64,000 bases of DNA from contig NC_063012.1 in assembly GCF_020509005.1 (NCBI RefSeq), positions 7,316,001-7,380,000 on the forward strand. Direction: 5' to 3'. Positions 20,207 through 30,998 of the stretch are shown here, in pieces. Made by a program: the position numbers and the translations under genes. Numbering within the stretch: the first letter of the stretch is position 1; each line of letters opens with the position of its first letter. The notes below the pieces were generated by a model. The model worked only from the letters and a program-made list of their open reading frames with translations, was not told the origin of the DNA and searched no databases. The stretch is from Fulvia fulva. Taxonomy: Eukaryota > Ascomycota > Dothideomycetes > Mycosphaerellales > Mycosphaerellaceae.

Positions 20207-21078
20207 GGAAGGGTATCAAGAACACACTCGAGTTTTGAGCACTTTGTGGTAGTTTCGCAGCATCAGAAGGAATTGGGGGCTCAAGGTACGTTCTCACGTC
20301 TTGCCAGGAGATCGTGAGTGTTGCTAACACTCTCTTGTTTCGATAGGGCGGCACCATCTATTTTCGTGATTGAGCGGAAGAGTCTCGGTGGTCCTACGAT
20401 TGACAGCCAGAACTAACAGCCTGAACTCTTCCATCTCTGGAGGTGCCAATTGTCCTTTCGATGAGTGCAGCGTCATAAAGTCTTCGGCGGCAACTTTGTT
20501 CACGCCGTGATGGGATCGTTGTTGGAAGTGTAGAATAGTGTCTCGTAGGTGGATCCACGGATTGCGCCACCGCGCTCCATAAAAGCGTGATCTTCAACGA
20601 CCTCTACACATTATGGTCTGCACGACCCGCAATGCTTGGGTAACTAGAATCATGGTATACTGATCAGACGAACAGAGAACTGTCATCCAGGAGTGCCCGT
20701 CCCGGCCTGAGGATCCGGTCACGCAGAGCACGAGCGCTGTAGTCTGGCATCTGAACTTCTGCACGCTTGCAGCGCAAGGCCGACAATCAGCTGTGAACGA
20801 CCATACAGCCCACGGAACAGCCCACCACACAGTGCGAAAGTAGACTGCCATACAAGCACGACATGGCATGGTTTTCGACATCATGGCGACGCTTTGCCAC
20901 AGCGCCTTGTTTAGCTCCTTTCGCGAGCATTACCGACTCCACTTCACACATGGCGTGCGATGATAACAGCATCTGACTCTATCTCATGGGTATCTATCGC
21001 CGCTCGCTACGAAGGATCTGATCCCCAACGTTAGCAGAAGTGCGGCTCAGCAGTGGCAAAGCCCCAGTCCACAGAGGA
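20207..21078. other. Intergenic, 870 bp; no gene recognised
   Basis: Small frames on the minus strand (20394-20597, 20594-20884) lack any family signature. Presumed 3' UTR of the ASST-like gene and promoter of the MFS gene. Confidence 0.35.
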
Positions 21079-22699
21079 ATGGCTCAGCATATAGATCCAT
21101 CGTCTCGCTCACACGAAGGCTCATCATCAAGTTACGGCACCATGGAAGCTAAAGGACCAACTGTCTCCGACGACGAGGTCAAGCAAGACCCGACTTCGAA
21201 ACAGCCTGGGGTCGCTATCGATGCTGCCTATGCCAGCGAAGATGAAGGCGACACAACAACAAATCCTTTCCGGGATCTGAAAGTCGCGGAGTACTACGTC
21301 GATTTGTATGAGAAGGCCTCCTATGAGTGTCGCCACGTTTTCGATCCGGCGCTAGAGTGGGAGAAGAAGGAGGAGAGAAAGCTTGTGAGGAAGCTTGATT
21401 GGTATGTATGTGCGGCACCTTCTGTGCGATCGAAGCACGCTTGACTGATTGTCGATAGGCATGTCTGTACGTGGGCATGTATCATGTTCTTTGCCTTGCA
21501 AGTTGATCGTGGAAACTTGGCTCAGGCTGTAAGCGACAATATGCTTGACGAGCTGGGTCTAACTACTAATGAGTACAATTATGGTATGTACTTCCCAGCA
21601 CCATGGCCAGCAAACACTAACGTCTTCTCAAGGTAACACTATCTTCCGAGTCTCCTTCCTGCTTGCAGAACTACCGTCACAGCTCATCTCGAAGAAGCTC
21701 GGTCCTGATCGTTGGATTCCAATGCAGATGTGCTTGTGGTCCATCGTTGCAGCGTCGCAAGCGGCGCTTAGTGGGAAAGCAAGTTTCTATGCTTGTCGAG
21801 CCTTGATCGGTGTGCTCGAGGGTGGCTTCATCCCGGACCTGGTGCTGTGGCTATCATACTTCTACACATCTTCGGAGCTCCCCATTCGGCTCTCGTTCTT
21901 CTGGACTGGACTGGATCTCACGCAGATTATCACATCGCTCCTTGCCTTCGGACTGCTACGCATGGACGTTATTCAAGGACTATCAGGATGGCGATGGCTC
22001 TTTCTAGTCGAAGGCGTAATCACCTTGGCTGTTGGTGTGGCAACATTCTTCTGCATGCCCTCCTCCGCGGTAGCGACCAAGACATGGTTCCGACCCAAGG
22101 GCTGGTTCACAGATCGCGAAGTCGGCATCATAGTCAACCGGGTGCTTCGCGACGACCCTACCAAAGGCGATATGCACAACCGTATGGCCATAACCCCAGC
22201 CCGGCTCTGGCGCGCCCTCTCAGACTACGACCTCTGGCCAATCTACGCCGTCGGGCTAATCGTCTTTATGCCAGTCGGTCCACCATCTACATATCTGACC
22301 CTCACGCTCCGCAGCCTTGGTTTCAGCACCTTCGACACAATCCTCTTAGTGATACCTTCCACAGCTATTAGCTGCCTTACGCTCATCGGTCTTACTTGGC
22401 TTAGCGAGCGCTTTCACGAGAGGTCATTCTTCGCCATGATCCAGAACATTTGGGCTATGCCTTGCCTACTCGCGCTCCGCTTCTGGCCAGGGACTATGAC
22501 CGACGCATGGGGAACTTACGGCCTCATTACCACCCTCCTTGCGTACCCTTACTGCCATGCCATCGCCGTGGCTTGGGCTTCACGGAACTCGGGTTCTGTG
22601 CGGACACGATCTGTTTCGGCGGCCTGCTATAATATGTTTCACCTCCGCTCATGCACCAACATGCACCTTAAATTCGCAGACTCATCAAATCAGACGTGA
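21079..22699 (+). CDS. MFS transporter, allantoate/pantothenate permease (Dal5/Seo1/Liz1) type, C-terminally shortened
   Basis: Exons are 21079-21401, 21459-21583 and 21633-22699 (introns with gtatgt donors), giving 504 aa. The N-terminal cytosolic stretch is acidic and ends KLVRKLDWHVCTWACIMF. The family hallmark FALQVDRGNLAQAVSDNML follows, then the ELPSQL and GPDRWIPMQM motifs between helices 2 and 4, GGFIPDLVLWLSYFY, and GWRWLFLVEGV at helix 6. The central loop contains WFTDREVGIIVNRVLRDDP, typical of the anion:cation symporter family. Substrate is not predictable from sequence. After WASRNSGSVRTRSVSAACYNMF, where homologues continue with two more helices and a tail of about 90 residues, the frame switches to unrelated HLRSCTN and stops. 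The last membrane segments are therefore missing, without a visible splice site, and the downstream gene begins 40 bp later. Confidence 0.75.
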
Positions 22700-22739
22700 A
22701 TCTGACCCGTGCAATGGTTCCGCCAGCGCAAAGTGCCGA

Positions 22740-23402
22740 ATGACAGCGCACGCGAGCGTATCGAACGAGACATTGGCGCTCTCGACATGCATGGATGCCT
22801 CGATCAACACCATGCCCACCGATGAGCAAACATCAGCCCTCAGCGCCATCAACGCCCTGCGTGCCAGATATGGCTGCGCTCCACTCCAATGGGATGACAA
22901 TCTCGAGACCGACGCAGCCATTTACGCTGAACAGCTAGCCCAACGCAACAGCAAGCTTGAGCACGACAATATCCCTCAAGAAAAGGCTCAAGCCGAATGT
23001 CTCGCCATACTGTACGACAACTTCAAGCCTGAGAATGTTTACACTGAAGCTGTGCGGAACTGGCATGACAAGCGACGCGATACTGCTGGTAATGAGACTG
23101 GGCCTGGGGAAGAGGATATGTATTTTGATGATCCGGAGGGGAAGTTTCATTTTGGGAATTGGGGGCATTTTGGTGAGTATCTGGAGGGTTTATGGTGACG
23201 GGGCTGATGAACGATGGTGGCGATCTTGGTCTCGAAGCAGGCGGATAAGGTTGGGATATCGTCCGCGATGGCTGAGGAGGGTAGCTTGCATTTCGCGCCT
23301 GGTGGAAAGCAGATTTATGTCGTGGTGAGGGTTCATGGAGCTTTCGGGGTTTCGAATCCGATGGATTTGGATGAAAGGGTCGAGCACCACCAGCGACGTT
23401 GA
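22740..23402 (+). CDS. CAP/SCP (PR-1-like) domain protein, exon junction out of phase
   Basis: The frame from the ATG at 22740 (or MPTDEQTS farther in) shows a CAP domain: SALSAINALRARYGCAPLQW, then DAAIYAEQLAQRNSKLEH, a Trp-containing AVRNWHDKR helix and GNWGHF, where the second active-site His of CAP proteins lies. A gtgagt donor follows immediately at about 23174. The C-terminal CAP strand is present in another frame (KVGISSAMAEEGSLHF, then GGKQIYVVVRVHG) and ends with TGA at 23400-23402. The obvious intron (gtgagt to ctcgaag or gaagcag) joins in the wrong phase, so the gene carries either a small frameshift or an unusual splice. No signal peptide is visible, unlike secreted CAP proteins. 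It is closely downstream of the shortened MFS gene. Confidence 0.55.
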
Positions 23403-23663
23403 TGGAGAACGGTCGGCATCGTTGGACCTCGCCACTGGACAGCCCGATGTCTGAGGTCTTTCCAAATCGAATCTGCGAGCACTCTCGTCTCCTTTGTCAT
23501 CGGAGAATCAGAGAAAGAGTTGCTGTCGCGCGAGATACAGGTCAATCACTATGGTCGGAGTTGCTTGGTTCAGCAAACATGCGGCGCAAGAGTTCCTGTG
23601 TATTACAAACGTCACTCGCTCTACCTGAGACTATCCACAGACAAGACTCAGCGGCTACACACC
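23403..23663. other. Short intergenic stretch
   Basis: Less than 300 bp with no supported gene. It is the leader of the following acidic-protein gene if that gene starts at 23664. Confidence 0.3.
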
Positions 23664-25058
23664 ATGCCTTACATACCGTACTTAAAGTTGGCCAGATTCA
23701 ACATGCCCAACCCCCGCGCCATATTTGACGCGTTTGAGCGCCACGGCGACAACGCCCCAGCTGTGAAGGCCGACATGAATGCCTCAGCTCTGCAGAAGAA
23801 CGCTACAGCTAGTTGGAGCGAAAGCGACTGTCGCAACATCTGGCATCACGCCAGAATTTGGGGCAGGGTGGCTCTGAGCTTACCAGTCCCTTTGCATTGG
23901 CTGGACCAGGATCACTTTGCAGACTGGCTCGAAGCCATGGCGAATGCTCAGACCACTTCTGTTGTTGATGCTGCGCATTAGCGGTCATATCGCAGTGACT
24001 ACATGAGTGGTCATGTTCCCACTCAGCAAGAGCTTCAGGTGCTCTTCCAAGGGCCAGGGGCCCAAAGGGGTGGCCTGAACTTGGCCACCATCGGCCGCTC
24101 GGCACCATCCAATGCTACAACTGCCACACAACCTGCGACTCTCGTCCCAGTGCCTTCTGTCGCCCCAGCACCAGCTATGTCAACCGCAGCTACCATCAGC
24201 GATGCAGCTCAAGTTGCAGACGATAGTGTTGAGGAGCACGAAGACGAAGGTCAAGGTCTTTACGAGGTACCAAAAGATGAGGATAGCTTGATTTACGAGG
24301 GTGAACCAGAAGGCAGGGCGCTGGAGTCTGGCGAAGACGAGGATGAAATGGAGGTCGTTAACAGCGGTACTATCGACACTGATGAAAGAATGCAGCAAGA
24401 CACGACTGAAGGTGCTGACGATGACCTTGATGCTCTTCCGCTCGATGAGGATGCTACACCGACTCAGGGGGCCCTCCGAGATGTAGATGACGAAGTGGAA
24501 GACCCAATGGAAGACCTACATGGCGAGCATCGCCCCGGTGGATTTACCCTTGATATGTTCGAGAGATATGCTAGAACTTCTCCGCCTACAGATCCTGCCT
24601 ACCTCCGGCGCTTAGCTCGCGTCGCCCAAGTTCAGCGCGAAGAGGACGAAGCAGACACCAATCGAGCTCCGCGCCCGGCCTCATCACCACAAGCCCTGGC
24701 CCAGCTAGACATGAACACCCGTCCGGACACGGTCCCGCAGCCAATCACCACTACCGCCGCTCAACCTCAACCACCCGGTACTGTCGACAGGTCCAATTGG
24801 CCGCCGGAGGCCATTGCCGAAGTCGAACGTCTCGAAGGTATCAACAACGAGCTCAGACGCCTTCGTCCCTTACAGACCATCATAACAGAAGCACAAGCCG
24901 AGCAGGGACTCGAACAGCGCCAAGCGCTATTCCGGCACTGGGACCCGGATGTGCCACTTAGCGAGGAGGAGTTAAGATGGCAACTTGAGGGGTCGAAGCG
25001 GATCATCAATTGGAAGTTGGAGCGATTTTCGCGTCGTGATGGTAGTGGAGACGAGTAG
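23664..25058 (+). pseudogene. Acidic low-complexity protein, paralogue 1, split by an in-frame TAG
   Basis: One continuous frame of 464 codons from ATG 23664 to TAG 25056-25058 is interrupted only by TAG at 23979-23981. The 105-codon part before the stop contains SWSESDCRNIWHHARIWGRV and FADWLEAMANAQTTSVVDAAH. The part after it resumes with SGHVPTQQELQVLFQGPG and continues as an Ala/Thr/Pro-rich, then strongly Asp/Glu-rich region with Gln-rich helices and a basic C-terminus. The paralogue at 25439-26380 has the same order (WMPTRVWMAVL, then LDKWLHKQTTMTSGAD, then GDALTQQEIGDVF) with no stop, which shows that both parts belong to one protein and that the TAG replaced a sense codon, CAG being the simplest. 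No known domain; function unknown. A second ATG at 24003 could still give a 351-aa product. Confidence 0.6.
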
Positions 25059-25438
25059 TGAGTGGTAATATGTTGATCTTGCGTGAAAGTTCTTGTTGTG
25101 TAAAGGAAGGATAGCTGTTTGTGTGATTCCAAAGTGAGCTCGTTGAACTAAGCGGTTGTAAGTGAGTTCATGTTGGAGATCTCTGGTGTTTGAGTACTCC
25201 TGTACTATAGCTTTCACTCTAGGAGCTCTGTGGAAGTCACTGCGCTCTTCTACAAGCTGGAAAATGCCATCATGACAAAGACAAGTCACCTGGTAGTGAC
25301 TATACTGGAAGGCTCTGCATTCAGCCAGAGTGCCCAGCAAACGGTCCAGTGGTCCTTTGTCGATTGACCATCTATCTATATATACCAGTCCATCCCATAG
25401 CTAATCTTCCCCTGTACCAGGAACATCCAACAAGAGAA
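25059..25438. other. Intergenic between the two acidic paralogues
   Basis: 3' flank of paralogue 1 and presumed promoter of paralogue 2. A tatctatatatacc stretch near 25372 is TA-rich and TATA-like. No gene recognised. Confidence 0.35.
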
Positions 25439-26380
25439 GATGAGCAAGAACTACGAAATTCACCCCAGCACAGACAAAGCTCAAAAGCCTGCCAACCAGT
25501 ACATCTACGATCAATACCATCAGGTGGGTAACATTAGAGTCTGGTGATCTCGAGGCCATCTCCAATACCATGATCGGAGCTGGTCATCACCAAGAGTTCC
25601 GGATCTACTTTCTGGACTGCTCACGACCTGAAGTGTCGTTGGATGCCCACCAGAGTCTGGATGGCTGTTCTCAGGGGCCATCTTGCTCCAGATGACTGGG
25701 TTGGAGGCCGGGATGGGTGGCTCGATAAGTGGCTGCATAAGCAGACGACTATGACCAGTGGCGCTGATCAGACACGAATGATCGACTTCCGCGACGGGGT
25801 GCGACGAGGAGATGCTCTCACGCAGCAGGAGATTGGGGATGTGTTCGGAGATCTGCTAGAGTCCGCTGGTATGCCCATTGCTCCTCCAACTCCACCTCTG
25901 GCAGCTAGAATCGCAGCTGAGATCGGCACGGTCGGCGCCACCAATGCAGCGCCAGCTCCAGCTGCCGTACCACCAGCTCTGCCCGCACCTGTAGCCACCA
26001 ACACAGCAACCACGTCTACCAGCAATGACCCAACTCAAACCCTGCCCGGCAGTGACGAAGACGAGAAAGGAGACGAAGGAACTGAGGATGGCCCAGACCA
26101 GGGGAGTGACTTTGCCCAAGAAACGGGACTTGAAGAGGAGGATATGCAGGAGCGCGAGGCTGGTGAAGGTGAATCGGACCCTGATGACATCGGAACCAGC
26201 AAAGACGTGCAGCAGAAATGGGTTGCAGCTAACAACGATTGGCTGGAAAGGGCCAAGGCAAGGAAAGTTGAGCGTGAGCTGGTCCATGTGAGGTGGGATC
26301 CAAATTTCTACGAGGGTGAGGAGAAGGATGGTGTGGATAAGGAAGGTTCCAGTTGGCTCGACCGTCAGGTCCAGGGCTAG
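25439..26380 (+). CDS. Acidic low-complexity protein, paralogue 2
   Basis: The safe part runs from the ATG at 25643 (or an in-frame start just upstream, in the frame KSSGSTFWTAHDLKC) to TAG at 26378-26380. It holds a Trp-rich N-terminal unit (WMPTRVWMAVLRGHLAPDDW), an Arg/Gln helix, an Ala/Pro/Thr linker, an Asp/Glu-rich middle and a basic-aromatic C-terminus with HVRWDPNFYEGEE. It resembles the preceding gene over its whole length in order and composition, most clearly at VW-(27)-LDKWLHKQ and the TQQE motif, so the two are tandem paralogues. A 28-codon frame at 25439-25524 (MSKNYEIHPSTDKAQKPANQ, donor-like gtgggt) may be its first exon, but I could not find a clean acceptor, so the 5' end is unsettled. 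Function unknown. Confidence 0.5.
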
Positions 26381-26468
26381 CGGGATTATCAGCTGTGAAG
26401 GACGGAACTTCGCGCAGGACCTATTGTATGGTGCTGATAGGCTCGTACGTGTAGGGTTTCATCCCTTC

Positions 26469-28280
26469 TCAAGATTGCATTGATCTGAACTCCTTCTCCT
26501 CTTGATCCCATCCCATCAGGACTCTCGAAAGTCCCCTCCTCCGTCCTTCACGGTACGTCTCCCCATGCTCAGCTCTCCAGTTCCTCTCCACCTCCTCCGT
26601 TGCATAAGCGCTGAAACTCGCCCGTGGTTTTCCAACCGCGATGGAAGACACCGTCAATAGATCGGGATCATCGCCATTCCTCTTCGCTAGCCTCTTCTCC
26701 ATCCTTTCTTGCATCCTTGCTTCTTTTCTCTTCTGCTTCACCTCATCATGGCCAGGCCTGAACACCTTGCCAAGATCTTTCTTACCCTTGCCATAGTACT
26801 CCATACCAAGCAAGACGGCGTAAGACTTGGAGACTTTCGTCTTCTTCATGTCCACGCCCTGATCTTTGAGACTATCAATGAAGCGGCGAAAACTTCTTGT
26901 TGTGGGTCTATAGTGTCCAGACAATGGAGACAGGTATATGAGTTTGCCGTCCTTGATGCCGATGATACCGGCAGAACTGATTCTCGCGCCGGAAAGGAAG
27001 GAAGCATGCTGGAAGGCTCCACTAGATTTGATCCCAACGTACAGACGTCCTACTGTATCAGCTACATAGATCCAGGTTCCAGGACGGACTGAGGCACGGA
27101 GGAGATGGTTCAAGATTGTGGCGGGAGAGGCGTGGAACTTCTTTCCTTGCTTCTTGGGCACGCCGGGTGTTCCGTCTTCTGTAGCTCCTCGGCGAGCTGC
27201 CTCTGAACCCGAGGTAGAGGAGGATGCGCTGGATGAAGAAGACGATTCGAATTGCGAGGCATTGTCGGAGAGCAAAGTATCGCGAAAGAGACCACCAACT
27301 GCGGCAAGCTTGGTACTGAATGATGCGTCTGCATCGGCTTTCTCCCTTGACTCTGGATCCGTGTAGGCTGGATCCGTGGATCCTTTGGGTACAATGCCGT
27401 GCATCGAGTCCTGGTATTGGTCCACACTCGTCGTGATAAGCTCGTTGTTCTTCGCCCAGCGGAGCATCCCTTCGGAGTCAACCTCTACCAGATAGTCTTT
27501 CCGCTCTTCTTTACTGAGGTAGCGGATTCGCTCCCTCTCCAGCTTGTCGCGGCTGCACATACTGAGATCCAGATCACGTCCGTCACCATGATCGAGCCAA
27601 TGGAAAAAGTTTTGATCCGTTTGTGATTGCTGCCATTGTTCGTGATACACTTGAAGATTCGCTCCGTAGCGGTGCTTTTGGTCAACCATCTCAAGGAAGT
27701 AGCGCAAGTCAAGGAGCATGGTGCTGGGCTCTTCGTATTTTACCTTTCTGCTTCTCCTCGAGCCGAATGAGGATGATGGTTCAGGTTGCTGCTCTAAGGC
27801 TGAAGTGCTTTCTCCAGCACCAGCATGTTTGGCGATTGCTTCTGCTCGCCGCCAATTCATTCGGGCCTGTTCGGAAGTGGACTTGGATCTTACCCGACCA
27901 TCTGGCATGTGGCTATTGATGTAATTGAGATGTGGCGCTGTGGCGGATCTGTACTGCCATTCTTTGATTATCTCTAGCCATCGCGAAGACGGATCCAAGT
28001 TGAGGCCGTCGATCTGCCGCCTTTCTCGATGGCCCCGATAGGCTCGCTGGATGAGCTTCGCAGCATCATGCTCTTCTTCCGAGTGATACCTGGTGGCCGT
28101 TGCCTGTTCCTTCTGTAACTGGACGTCCGATATCCTTCGTATGTCGGCAGGAGATGGCCGCTCCAGGGTATCCAGATACTCCTTATGCGACAATGGACGA
28201 TTAGGTGTAGGAGTTGGCGTCAGATCCATGTTGACGCCTAGCGAGCTTTGAACATATAGACGATTTGTCTGCGTAGTCAT
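26469..28280 (-). CDS. IQ calmodulin-binding motif protein, 603 aa
   Basis: Single exon. The start is the ATG at 28280 (MTTQTNRLYVQSS); the few codons upstream open on TTG. An IQ motif is clear near residue 75: DAAKLIQRAYRGHRERRQIDG, matching IQxxxRGxxxR, so the protein probably binds calmodulin or a related light chain. Conserved-looking blocks follow: SSRWLEIIKEWQYR, STMLLDLRYFLEMVDQKHRY, NFFHWLDHGDGRDLDLSMC, RYLSKEERKDYLVEVD, then a Ser-rich linker and a C-terminal block with GTWIYVADTVGRLYVGIKSS, KDGKLIYLSPLSGHYRPT and SKSYAVLLGMEYYGKGKKD. I recognise this as a fungus-wide IQ protein of unknown role. No lesion is seen. It is divergent from the EVE gene across 750 bp. Confidence 0.8.
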   Translation of the reverse strand: MTTQTNRLYVQSSLGVNMDLTPTPTPNRPLSHKEYLDTLERPSPADIRRISDVQLQKEQATATRYHSEEEHDAAKLIQRAYRGHRERRQIDGLNLDPSSRWLEIIKEWQYRSATAPHLNYINSHMPDGRVRSKSTSEQARMNWRRAEAIAKHAGAGESTSALEQQPEPSSSFGSRRSRKVKYEEPSTMLLDLRYFLEMVDQKHRYGANLQVYHEQWQQSQTDQNFFHWLDHGDGRDLDLSMCSRDKLERERIRYLSKEERKDYLVEVDSEGMLRWAKNNELITTSVDQYQDSMHGIVPKGSTDPAYTDPESREKADADASFSTKLAAVGGLFRDTLLSDNASQFESSSSSSASSSTSGSEAARRGATEDGTPGVPKKQGKKFHASPATILNHLLRASVRPGTWIYVADTVGRLYVGIKSSGAFQHASFLSGARISSAGIIGIKDGKLIYLSPLSGHYRPTTRSFRRFIDSLKDQGVDMKKTKVSKSYAVLLGMEYYGKGKKDLGKVFRPGHDEVKQKRKEARMQERMEKRLAKRNGDDPDLLTVSSIAVGKPRASFSAYATEEVERNWRAEHGETYREGRRRGLSRVLMGWDQEEKEFRSMQS

Positions 28281-29028
28281 TTGTTCCAATGTGAGTCTCG
28301 AGGTCTCACTTCTTCGGCAAAACAGCTTCTATGAAAGTGAGGAGCTGTCCGGTGCATCCTTGCCGGAGGAGTGTTATAGGTGAGTGAGGCAGGGGGGAGG
28401 AAATAGTAGGCATGAGATATGGCAGATAGTGGATATAGAGATTATGCAGATACCTTACATGTACCGTCGATCCGATGCATGCATTGTCAGCAGCGCCTGC
28501 CACGACACGCATTATTGCCGGAAGGCTCGGAAAGCGCTAGGCGGGCTGTACCCCCAGTGCCCCATCAAAGTCTGAAGAAGGTCGTTCGGAATTTGCACAG
28601 CCCAACCAAGTGGTAGTCAACGGCACCTGCATGGAAGGAGACTCGTTTTGGATGGGAATGACGGAGGACAGTACTGTTCTCATTCACGTGACATGCAATT
28701 GGGATAATGTTTCAGCTAACGGGTGGTAGCTTAGCTTGAGCTGTGAGCTTCTAGTCTCAGCCAATCAGAGCCACCTCGCTCCGTTGCCCAATAGCAACAA
28801 GTCCAGGCTGCCAAAGCGTAGATCTACGTCCGCTTTCGGTATAGCGTGAGGTCCAAGACCACGCAGGCTGAGTACCTGAGCTTAGTGAGCTTCCGCTTCC
28901 AAACAACTTCGAAGACACCAATTGAGACACGCGACAACAGACTTCACTTGATGCGCATCACCTTACAGCACTCGTCACACACTTCATCTTGATCGCATCC
29001 GCGTCAACAACATCGATTGACAACCGAC
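28281..29028. promoter_or_regulatory. Divergent promoter region, IQ protein / EVE protein
   Basis: The 748 bp between two divergent start codons contain no supported gene. Close to the EVE gene the sequence becomes rich in CA and ACA, as is usual for fungal 5' leaders. A CCAAT-type motif (agccaatcag near 28758) is visible. Its use is inference. Confidence 0.4.
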
Positions 29029-30998
29029 ATGCCGCCGAAGAAGAAGGCCGCCGCTGCGGCAAAAACAAAGTCAACCAGAACCACCGGACGCGCTGTACCA
29101 GACACCATCACCAACAACCGCGGAAAGGAGATCGAGACCACTGCAGCTGCTAGACGTGCTACACGTCGTGTCGCTGCGCCTGACTACAACCCCAAGGCCG
29201 TCTATGCGGCTCCCACTACTACGACCAGTAAGTGCCATCTGTGCATGCGTTGATCGACTTGAATTGACACGATACAGCCGCAAACTCCTCGAGAAAGCGT
29301 GGCCGACCAGCAGCTGTGCAAGAGGATGCTCCGGTGAAGCGCGGTCGAGGTCGTCCACCAAAGTCTGCCGCTGCCGCTCCAAAGAAGACTGCTACCAAGA
29401 CCGCAACCTCCGCCAAAACTGCTGCTGTTTCAGAGCCCGCCAAGAGAGGACGCGGACGTCCACCCAAGGCACCACGCACGGGCCCTGCTAAGAAGGCGCT
29501 GAAGACTACAGCAAAGGCGCCCGTTGCAAAGGCGCCAGCCCCGAAGTCTACTGCAGCCACACCGACTGGCAAGAAGCGCGGTCGGCCATCCAAGGCCGAC
29601 ACCGAAGCTGAGAAGCCACCGAAGAAGCGTGGTCGTCCATCGAATGCTTCCAAGGCTGCCGCTGTGCCAGACGACCAGACTGCTCCACCCAAGAAGCGCG
29701 GTCGCCCACCAAAGGGAGGTGAGACAACCAAGATCGATACCGACGATACCGCTGCAGCTGAGCAACTAGAGGAGGAGCTTGAAGACACAGCAGTGGACGG
29801 AGAGGAGGGTTCTTCCAGTAAGCTCAAAGCACCAGCTGCAACAAAGGGAAAGGGTGCTAAGGGTAAGAAGACCGCAAATGACAATGATGACACCACACAA
29901 GACCGCGAGCAGACCGCATCAGGGGTCAACTACTGGTTAATGAAGGCTGAGCAAGACGGACATGACGTGCCGCTTCCCGATGGCACCGTGTTAAACACCA
30001 CCTTCACCATCGATGATCTTCGCGCCAAGGCGCAGCCGGAACCATGGGATGGTGAGTCGAAGCTTCACCAAGCGCTCTTGCGCAGCGATACTAATTGACG
30101 TACAGGTGTTCGTAATGCATCAGCAGCATTGAACATTCGCAACATGAAGGCAGGCGATATGGCATTCTTCTACGCTAGCGGCGGCAAGCAAGGCCGTAGG
30201 CCTGGCATCACTGGCATCATGGAGGTTGTTACGGATCCGGAGCCTGACACTACTGCGGGCGATGCGAACAGCGCAGGATATGTGCCCAAGGAAGCGGACC
30301 GCAAGAGATGGGTCCAGGTCCGTGTAGAGTTCCGCAAGAAGTTGTCCAAGCCTGTTCACCTCACCGAGCTTCAGCAATTCAAGAGCGGTGAGCTCAAGGA
30401 CTTGCAGGAGTTCAACTTTGCGCGTCTTAGCGTGTCCAAGGTGTCTGAGAAGGAGTGGAACTTCATCAACAGTCTTATCGAGGGCTTTGACGACGACGAC
30501 GAGAACAACGCTGGCAACCTTGAAGACGAGCTTGAAGCTCAAGTCGCCGGTCCCAGTGGTACAACTGTCGTTGAGGAAGACACTACCACTATCGTTACCG
30601 AGCAGCCAAACGGTGACGTCGTCGTTGAGTAACAGACCGACGTTGTCGAGAAGGAATTCGACCTGCCTAATGGCTACGCTCCACCAGCCATCATGCAGAC
30701 GACCGAGCCTGACCTCCCAACCACCGACACCGTCTTCCCAGAAGCGACTTCTGCTACTGGCCGACCAGCATCCCGTGCTGGATCACGTCAAAGCTCTCGT
30801 GCTCCGTCTATCACTGGATCGAAGCTTGGAGCCAACAGCTCCCGTCCAGCTTCACGCGCTGGCAGCCTTGCGCCACCAACCGGTCGTGGCCGTAGCCGCA
30901 CTCCTGGTGCGCGGGGTGGCAGTGTTAGTCCTCTTGCAGGCACGAGCGAGGATCCTACTGGACTCCTCGAGTCTGTACTGGAGACTGATGGGTTCTAA
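29029..30998 (+). CDS. AT-hook protein with EVE (THYN1-like) domain; in-frame TAA before the last 122 codons
   Basis: Exons are 29029-29227, 29278-30051 and 30106-30632 (499 aa), or to 30998 (620 codons plus an internal stop) if the TAA at 30630-30632 is a lesion. The start is MPPKKKAAAAAK. The N-terminal 250 residues are a Lys/Ala/Pro tail with about six AT-hook cores (KRGRGRPPK, KKRGRPSK, KKRGRPPK), which bind the minor groove of AT-rich DNA. The EVE domain spans about 285-460: NYWLMKAEQDG, TIDDLRAKAQPEPWDGVRN, MKAGDMAFFYASGGKQ, RPGITGIMEVV, KRWVQVRVEF. EVE domains are PUA-like and bind modified bases in DNA or RNA. After the TAA the same frame runs QTDVVEKEFDLPNGYAPP and a Ser/Arg/Pro-rich tail to TAA at 30996-30998 with no other stop, so the stop probably truncates a longer ancestral protein. 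The EVE domain itself is intact. Confidence 0.8.

Noticed and set aside
24003..25058. Treating the 351-codon frame as a complete independent gene
   Set aside because: The paralogue at 25439-26380 shows that the segment upstream of the TAG belongs to the same protein.
29219..29929. 236-codon minus-strand frame over the AT-hook region
   Set aside because: Antisense shadow of the repetitive KRGRPPK-coding sequence; composition is a mirror of the real gene.
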